Shown: in pieces, positions 5,887-6,360 of the stretch
Numbering within the stretch: position 1 is the stretch's first letter
How the letters are laid out: every line of letters starts with the position of its first letter
NCBI GenBank assembly: GCA_016934695.1
Contig: JAFGSH010000122.1
Coordinates: 1-6,360 of the forward strand
From: Deltaproteobacteria bacterium
GTDB taxonomy: Bacteria > Desulfobacterota > Syntrophia > Syntrophales > UBA2210
Direction of reading: 5' to 3'
Length of the DNA stretch: 6,360 nucleotides
The notes under the pieces: generated by a model
Told to the model about the DNA's origin: nothing
What the model saw: only the letters and a program-made list of their open reading frames with translations
Databases searched by the model: none
Program-made: the position numbers and the translations under genes

Positions 5887-6360
5887 ATGTATAGCGCAAG
5901 CGACCTGAGAAAAAATCTGAAGATACAGATCGACGGGGAGCCATACGTGATCGTCGATTTTACCTTCTCGAAACCGGGGAAGGGACAGTCCCTCTACCGG
6001 TGCAAGCTCAAGAACATGATCAATGGCACCCAGTTCGAACGGACCTACCGTTCCGTCGATACCTTCGCGCCCGCCAACCTCCGGGAAAAGAAGATGCAGT
6101 ACCTCTACGAGGAGGATGGAAAGTACTGTTTTATGGACACCGAAACCTACGAGCAGATCTACCTCACCGAGGGCCAGGTGGGAGACGCGAAAGATTTCCT
6201 GTCCGACAACCTCGATGTGGACATCCTCTTCTTCGGGGAAGAGCCGATCGGCATCACCCTTCCCAACTTCGTGGATCTGACGGTTACCGTCGCCGAACCC
6301 TGGGCGAAGGGGGATTCGGTCACGGGGAAATCAAAGCCGATCGTCGTGGAGACGGGGTAC
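5887..6360 (+). CDS. efp: Elongation factor P (3' truncated by window)
   Basis: EF-P enters the ribosome near the P and E sites and promotes peptide-bond formation at consecutive prolines. The frame from the ATG at 5887 stays open to the window edge, giving 158 residues of an expected 185-190, so about 29 residues of the third domain are missing. Domain I carries the conserved loop SKPGKGQS (28-35), with K32 at the position that is lysylated in E. coli (K34); other bacteria leave this site unmodified or use other modifications. Domain II (about 66-128) includes YEQIYLTEGQVGDAKDFL. Domain III opens with ITLPNFVDLTVTVAEPWAKGD and the GKSKPIVVETGY signature. AGGAGG at 5877-5882 lies four bases before the ATG and fixes the start. 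It has its own promoter after a terminator. I see no modification enzyme gene (epmA/epmB, earP or others) in the window, so its modification route is unknown. Confidence 0.96.
   Translation, partial: MYSASDLRKNLKIQIDGEPYVIVDFTFSKPGKGQSLYRCKLKNMINGTQFERTYRSVDTFAPANLREKKMQYLYEEDGKYCFMDTETYEQIYLTEGQVGDAKDFLSDNLDVDILFFGEEPIGITLPNFVDLTVTVAEPWAKGDSVTGKSKPIVVETGY

Noticed and set aside
6023..6280. 85-residue plus-strand frame inside efp
   Set aside because: It is an out-of-frame reading of efp with a low-complexity Ser/Thr/Arg/Pro translation; the efp frame is unmistakable.

Overview
The window looks like ordinary chromosomal DNA from a GC-rich Gram-negative bacterium. The best guess is a deltaproteobacterial-type organism (Desulfobacterota, in the broad Geobacter/Syntrophus neighbourhood). 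This rests on the fmt-rsmB pairing, a small protein resembling the GSU3473 family known from Geobacter-type genomes, and overall protein flavour; it is inference, not a search result. I see no mobile element, CRISPR array, tRNA or rRNA, and no gene-free stretch longer than about 200 bases.

Layout: (1) Positions 2-2252 hold a tightly packed plus-strand cluster: the 3' end of fmt (initiator-tRNA formylation), rsmB (16S rRNA m5C967 methylation) overlapping it by 17 bases, and an HD-domain hydrolase three bases further on. (2) A 68-aa minus-strand gene (2259-2465) converges on the HD gene with 6 bases between stop codons. (3) Positions 2466-2664 are a divergent control region with a perfect 28-bp palindrome and a candidate promoter in each direction. 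(4) Positions 2665-4194 are a two-gene unit: a glyoxalase II-like metallo-beta-lactamase hydrolase, then purC. (5) A good sigma70-type promoter leads into a stand-alone dnaJ (4324-5382). (6) A cold-shock-domain gene with a GTG start has its own leader and a clear intrinsic terminator. (7) efp (elongation factor P) has its own promoter and runs off the right edge.

Functionally, most genes serve protein synthesis and quality control: initiation (fmt), ribosome modification (rsmB), RNA chaperoning (Csp), protein folding (DnaJ) and polyproline translation (EF-P). purC belongs to purine synthesis. I did not find a convincing undescribed system. The items most worth a second look are the 28-bp palindrome in the divergent region, the direct repeat over the hydrolase promoter, the divergent methyltransferase motif I in RsmB, several 8-base G/C homopolymers inside intact genes, a tiny reading frame overlapping the dnaJ start in an ATGA arrangement, and a PPPP motif in PurC on the same segment as efp.
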